Assembly (NCBI GenBank): GCA_019247305.1
Contig: JAFAPC010000125.1
Span: 1-64,000 of the forward strand
From: Pseudonocardiales bacterium
GTDB lineage: Bacteria > Actinomycetota > Actinomycetes > Mycobacteriales > Pseudonocardiaceae
Reading direction: 5' to 3'
Length of the DNA: 64,000 nucleotides
Of the stretch, positions 59,907 through 64,000 are shown one piece after another. Positions within the stretch are counted from its first letter, which is position 1. Each line of letters begins with the position of its first letter. A program made the translations under genes and the position numbers. Under the pieces are notes generated by a model that did no database searches, had not been told where the DNA came from, and worked only from the letters and a program-made list of their open reading frames with translations.

Positions 59907-62744
59907 ATGCATGCTTCTACGACGCGGCAGAATCACGGGCGAATAGCCGGCGACCTGCCCTGTCAACTCTCCTGTGGCACGGACGCCACTTGGTCGAAAC
60001 GGATGGGCGGGTTCAGAAGTATAGCCGACTTACTCGTCCATGCCGCCGACACTGCGCCGAACGTCGGTGTTCGCTACCTGTACCACGACGCGATCGACGA
60101 TTCTGTTTTCCAGGACTACGGGTCTCTCTTGGACAGTGCGCGCCGAATGCTGGGCGGACTGTATGCACGAAGACTGCCAGCTCGGAAGAATATCGTGCTC
60201 CTGCTGGAACGATCCGCCGAGTTCATACCTGCTTTTTGGGCCTGTCTGCTCGGCGGCTACGTACCCTGCCCGCTGTTACCCATCAGGGTTGACACAACTC
60301 GCTGGGCCGCCCAAATCAGGCTCGTCAACGACCTATTGGACAGCCCGCTATGGTTGACCACGAGCGATATCAACGCCGAGATTCCTACCTTTGAGCATAT
60401 GACGGTAGCAATTTTTGACGAGCTGTCGGACAGTGAACCTGAGTCACGCATCCACAGTGCCAATCTGAGCGATCTGGCTATACTCATGCTCACGTCTGGC
60501 TCCACCGGAAACTCTAAGGCTGTGATGCTCAGTCATGGCAACCTCCTCTCCGCCTTGGCCGGCAAGGCCGATCGGCTAGAACTTGCTTCCGGCGACAATA
60601 CGATGAACTGGATATCTTTCGACCACATCGCCGCAATCGAGGGGCATCTGTTGCCGTTGGCGATCGGAGCAACACAGCTCCAGGTCGAACCTCAGGCCAT
60701 ACTCACCGACCCCCTCCATTTTCTTCGGCTGATCGAGACTTACCAGATCTGCCTCACATTCACCCCCAACTTCCTGCTCGGTCAGATCAACGCAATGCTC
60801 GACAAACAGCCAGATGGCTTCTCGATGAACCTCGAGTCACTCCGGCACATCATCTCAGGAGGCGAAGCCGTGGTGTGCGCGACAGCGCGGCGCTACCTCG
60901 AACTCCTGAGACCTTTCGGGCTGCACCACAACGCTATTGTTCCGGCGTTTGGTATGACTGAGACGTGCGCCGGAAGCATCTTTTCTCGGGAGTTCCCTGA
61001 CGCTGAACCAGGAAAAGAATTCGCCTCGGTAGGGTTGCCGATAGACGGCTTGGAGATCCGCATCGTTGATGACAACGGCGTGCTACTGGCGGACTGTCAC
61101 ATCGGTGAGCTCCAGCTGCGCGGACCCATGGTCACGGACGGCTACTTCAACAACGCTAGTGCGACCGCTAACGCCTTCACGGCTGACGGTTGGTTCTGTA
61201 CCGGTGATCGAGGTTTCCTTAAGGCCGGGCGGCTCACCCTCGCAGGGCGTAGCAAGGACAGTATCATCGTCAATGGAGTCAACTACTTCAGCCACGACAT
61301 CGAAACCGCCCTTGAGCAGCTTGACGGCGTGGAGAAGTCCTATGTCGCGGCCTTTCCCACCCGACCCGTCGGCAGCGACACCGAGGAGCTGGTCATCACT
61401 GTCGTTCTCAGCCCCAGTTGCGACAGTGAAGCCGACGTGCATCGAGTACTCGTTGCGATCCGTAGTACCGTGGTGATGCATTGGGGATTCCGACCAACCC
61501 TCGTCTTGCCGCTGCCCAGAGCCGAAATACCCAAGACCAGTCTCGGAAAGATCCAGAGATCCGTGCTGCGCAGCAGACTCGAGGCAGGCGATTTCGCCGA
61601 CCGCGTGCAATCGGTGGCGGATTTGACGCTGCGTCAAATCGGCGGGTACACCGTACCTGATGGCCCGACCGAGGTGGGGCTCGCTGAGATTTATGCCGGG
61701 ATGTTTGTCCTGGAGCCGGAGACAGTGAGCGCCACCGCCAGCTTCTTCGACCTCGGGGGAACATCGCTGGAAATACTGCAACTGAAAAAACAGGTCGAAT
61801 CCCGTTTCAGCATCGCTGACCTGCCCATCGTCGCAATACTGCGGGCGCCCACCGTACGACAGTTGGCTGGCGTACTCACCGCACTCGGGCAAGGAACCCC
61901 CCGCTACGACCCTCTTGTACCACTTCAGAACAGCGGTACCAAGACACCACTGTTCTGCGTCCACCCCGGTGTCGGCGAAGTCCTGGTCTTCGTCAACCTC
62001 GCCAAATATTTCCTCAACGAACGGCCCTTCTATGCATTGCGGGCTCGCGGTTTTGGCACCAACGAAGATTACTTCCATACCTTCGACGAGATGGTGCACT
62101 GCTACGTCCAGGCCATTCGCGGCAAGCAACCACATGGGCCATACGCCATCGCAGGTTATTCCTATGGCGGTATCATCGCGTTTGAGATCGCTAAGATGCT
62201 CGAAGCGGCCGGCGAGCGCGTCGAGTTCCTGGGAATCTTCAACCTCCCACCACATATACAGAGTCGTATGCACGAAATTGATTTCGCCGAGGGTGCGGTA
62301 AACCTGGCGTTCTTCCTGGCGATGGTTACCAAGGACCAGGCCGCGAAACTACCACAGCTATTCCGAAACAAGAATCTGCCCAGGGATGAAATAGCTGAGC
62401 GCCTCGTCGACATGGCTCCAAAAGCACGCCTTGTCGAGCTCGACATCGATCTCGCCAAATTTTCCGCATGGGTGAACCTCGCGCAGTCGATGGTAGAGCT
62501 CGGCCGTACCTATGAACCCTCAGGCACGGTGAGATCAGTCAGTGTGTTCTACGCCCACCCGCTCCATGGCACGAAAGAGGACTGGCTGAAATACCAGCTC
62601 ATGGAGTGGGACAACTTCACCCGTGGCAAGAACCGTTATATCGACGTCGCAGGAGAGCACTACACGCTGATGGGCCCGCAACATGTGGCAAGTTTTCAAG
62701 CGACCCTGCGGAAAGAGCTAGACCGGGCGTTGGGAGGCGACTGA
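59907..62744 (+). CDS. A-T-TE tri-domain synthetase (NRPS-like, no condensation domain)
   Basis: A: ILMLTSGSTGNSKAVMLSH, NWISFDHIAAIEGHLLPLAIGATQLQVEP, PAFGMTETCAGSIFSREFPDAEPGKEFASVG; T: ASFFDLGGTSLEILQL; TE: PLFCVHPGVGEV...YAIAGYSYGGIIAFEIA...GEHYTLMGPQHV. Confidence 0.92.
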   Translation: MHASTTRQNHGRIAGDLPCQLSCGTDATWSKRMGGFRSIADLLVHAADTAPNVGVRYLYHDAIDDSVFQDYGSLLDSARRMLGGLYARRLPARKNIVLLLERSAEFIPAFWACLLGGYVPCPLLPIRVDTTRWAAQIRLVNDLLDSPLWLTTSDINAEIPTFEHMTVAIFDELSDSEPESRIHSANLSDLAILMLTSGSTGNSKAVMLSHGNLLSALAGKADRLELASGDNTMNWISFDHIAAIEGHLLPLAIGATQLQVEPQAILTDPLHFLRLIETYQICLTFTPNFLLGQINAMLDKQPDGFSMNLESLRHIISGGEAVVCATARRYLELLRPFGLHHNAIVPAFGMTETCAGSIFSREFPDAEPGKEFASVGLPIDGLEIRIVDDNGVLLADCHIGELQLRGPMVTDGYFNNASATANAFTADGWFCTGDRGFLKAGRLTLAGRSKDSIIVNGVNYFSHDIETALEQLDGVEKSYVAAFPTRPVGSDTEELVITVVLSPSCDSEADVHRVLVAIRSTVVMHWGFRPTLVLPLPRAEIPKTSLGKIQRSVLRSRLEAGDFADRVQSVADLTLRQIGGYTVPDGPTEVGLAEIYAGMFVLEPETVSATASFFDLGGTSLEILQLKKQVESRFSIADLPIVAILRAPTVRQLAGVLTALGQGTPRYDPLVPLQNSGTKTPLFCVHPGVGEVLVFVNLAKYFLNERPFYALRARGFGTNEDYFHTFDEMVHCYVQAIRGKQPHGPYAIAGYSYGGIIAFEIAKMLEAAGERVEFLGIFNLPPHIQSRMHEIDFAEGAVNLAFFLAMVTKDQAAKLPQLFRNKNLPRDEIAERLVDMAPKARLVELDIDLAKFSAWVNLAQSMVELGRTYEPSGTVRSVSVFYAHPLHGTKEDWLKYQLMEWDNFTRGKNRYIDVAGEHYTLMGPQHVASFQATLRKELDRALGGD

Positions 62745-62789
62745 CCGCAGGTGCAGACGACCGGTCCGGTTCATGACAGAGCGCCGCTG

Positions 62790-63743
62790 ATGACTAACAA
62801 TGGAGAGGCAACCGTGCTTACCGGGAAGAAAATCCTCATCACTGGCGCCACGGGCCAGGTTGCCCGCCCGGTGGCCGAAGCTCTTGCGAAAAACAACGAG
62901 GTCTGGTGCGTGGGCCGGTTCGGCGACGCCAGGGCGCGACAAGAGCTGCTCTCCCGCGGGATACGGACCTGGCGTTGGGACATGAGAACCGAGGGCCTCG
63001 ACGGTCTGCCGGACGACTTCACGTATATCATGCACTCGGCGTTCGACAGAGGCGACGGTAGCGACTTCGAGGAGAGCCTCGACATCAATTGCGGAGCGAT
63101 CGGCAGGCTGATGATGCACTGCCGGCGCGCTGAAGCCTTTCTGTTCGTCTCGACCGGTGCGGTCTACGCGCATCAGGGCCTCGATCACCGCTATACTGAA
63201 ACGGACGCACTTGGCGGGCAGGCGTTGTGGTTTCCCACCTATCCGATCGCCAAGCTTGCCAGTGAGGGAGCGGTACGTGCGCTGGCCACGGCGCTGTCCT
63301 TGCCTACGACGATTGCCCGGCTCAACGTCGCATACGGGCCATATGGTCACGGGGGTGTGCCGATGTTATTCTTGCAGAGAATTCTCGCCGGTCAACCGAT
63401 TGAGATTCCCCCCGTCGGGCAGAATTGGTGTAACCCGATCCATACGGACGACATCGTCCGGCAGGTCCCACTTCTGTGGAATGTGGCGACAGTACCGGCA
63501 TGTGTCGTAAATTGGGGTGGTGACGATGTCGTTGGAATCACAGACATGATGAATTACTTGGCACAGCTCAGCAGGACAGTTGCCACCTACGCACGAAAGG
63601 ACGCGACACGCGAGACGCACGCTTTTGACAATACCTTACGTAAATCACTCATAGGAAACTGTGCGGTAGGCTGGCAGGACGGCCTTCGCAGGACACTAGA
63701 AATTCATCTGCCCAACTTGGTGAGCACTGACTCGACGCGTTAG
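62790..63743 (+). CDS. NAD-dependent epimerase/dehydratase (extended SDR)
   Basis: KKILITGATGQVARPVAEAL; FLFVSTGAVYAHQ; YPIAKLASEGAVRAL. Confidence 0.9.
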   Translation: MTNNGEATVLTGKKILITGATGQVARPVAEALAKNNEVWCVGRFGDARARQELLSRGIRTWRWDMRTEGLDGLPDDFTYIMHSAFDRGDGSDFEESLDINCGAIGRLMMHCRRAEAFLFVSTGAVYAHQGLDHRYTETDALGGQALWFPTYPIAKLASEGAVRALATALSLPTTIARLNVAYGPYGHGGVPMLFLQRILAGQPIEIPPVGQNWCNPIHTDDIVRQVPLLWNVATVPACVVNWGGDDVVGITDMMNYLAQLSRTVATYARKDATRETHAFDNTLRKSLIGNCAVGWQDGLRRTLEIHLPNLVSTDSTR

Positions 63744-63835
63744 CGGGCCAAACGCGGCCATCCGGCCATGACGTCGTTGGACAGTCACCGTTGGTCTCAC
63801 CTCCCTTCGGACCGGTCCTTCCAGAAAGGAAAAAA

Positions 63836-64000
63836 TGTCTACCAACGCTGAGATTATCCAGGCATCATACTCCGCGTTCGCACGCGGCGACATCGACGCC
63901 GCTATGGAACCGTTCTCTCCCGCCATCGAGTGGACCCATCCCCATGGGACGAACGACTATGGACTTGGTGGCACCAAGAAAGGGCTGAAGCAGGTTCGGG
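63836..64000 (+). CDS. NTF2-like / SnoaL-like protein (truncated by window end)
   Basis: MSTNAEIIQASYSAFARGDIDAAMEPFSPAIEWTHPHGTNDYGLGGTKKGLKQVR. Confidence 0.75.

Noticed and set aside
61083-62273. Minus-strand ORF of 396 aa opposite the A-T-TE gene
   Set aside because: Antisense to a domain-rich synthetase; no supporting motif.

Overview
High-GC actinobacterial chromosome segment, Pseudonocardiaceae-like by gene content. From left to right it contains: (i) the right end of an integrative element (degraded DNA methylase, GTG-start excisionase, tyrosine integrase) abutting a tRNA-Ser(TGA); (ii) a compact tailoring-type biosynthetic cluster at about 4.3-14.0 kb (MarR, FMN alpha-hydroxyacid oxidase, P450, type II thioesterase, stand-alone A-PCP, tryptophan-halogenase-like enzyme, DUF711, LmbU-like regulator); (iii) a cell-envelope core (Bpa, Wzm/Wzt-like galactan exporter, GlfT1-like transferase, three dispersed EmbA/B/C-like arabinosyltransferases, GtrA, SerRS, HelD/HelR-like ATPase); (iv) an accessory island at about 35.3-50.1 kb between the second arabinosyltransferase and serS, holding a truncated SPASM maturase, XRE/TPR regulators, a HAD hydrolase with scattered duplicate fragments, an IS630 relic, a graspetide (ATP-grasp RiPP) locus with truncated methyltransferase, a HigBA-like pair with frameshifted toxin, and a TIR-STAND-WD40 protein; (v) the start of a second biosynthetic cluster at 57.9-64 kb with a flavin halogenase, an A-T-TE synthetase lacking a C domain, an SDR and an NTF2-like protein, preceded by four heptamers at exact 11-bp spacing. 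The most unusual structural signal is a 27-bp GC-hairpin unit present as a dimer at four loci, each time inside or at the end of a coding sequence without breaking the frame. All calls come from reading the sequence and supplied ORFs; no database search was run.
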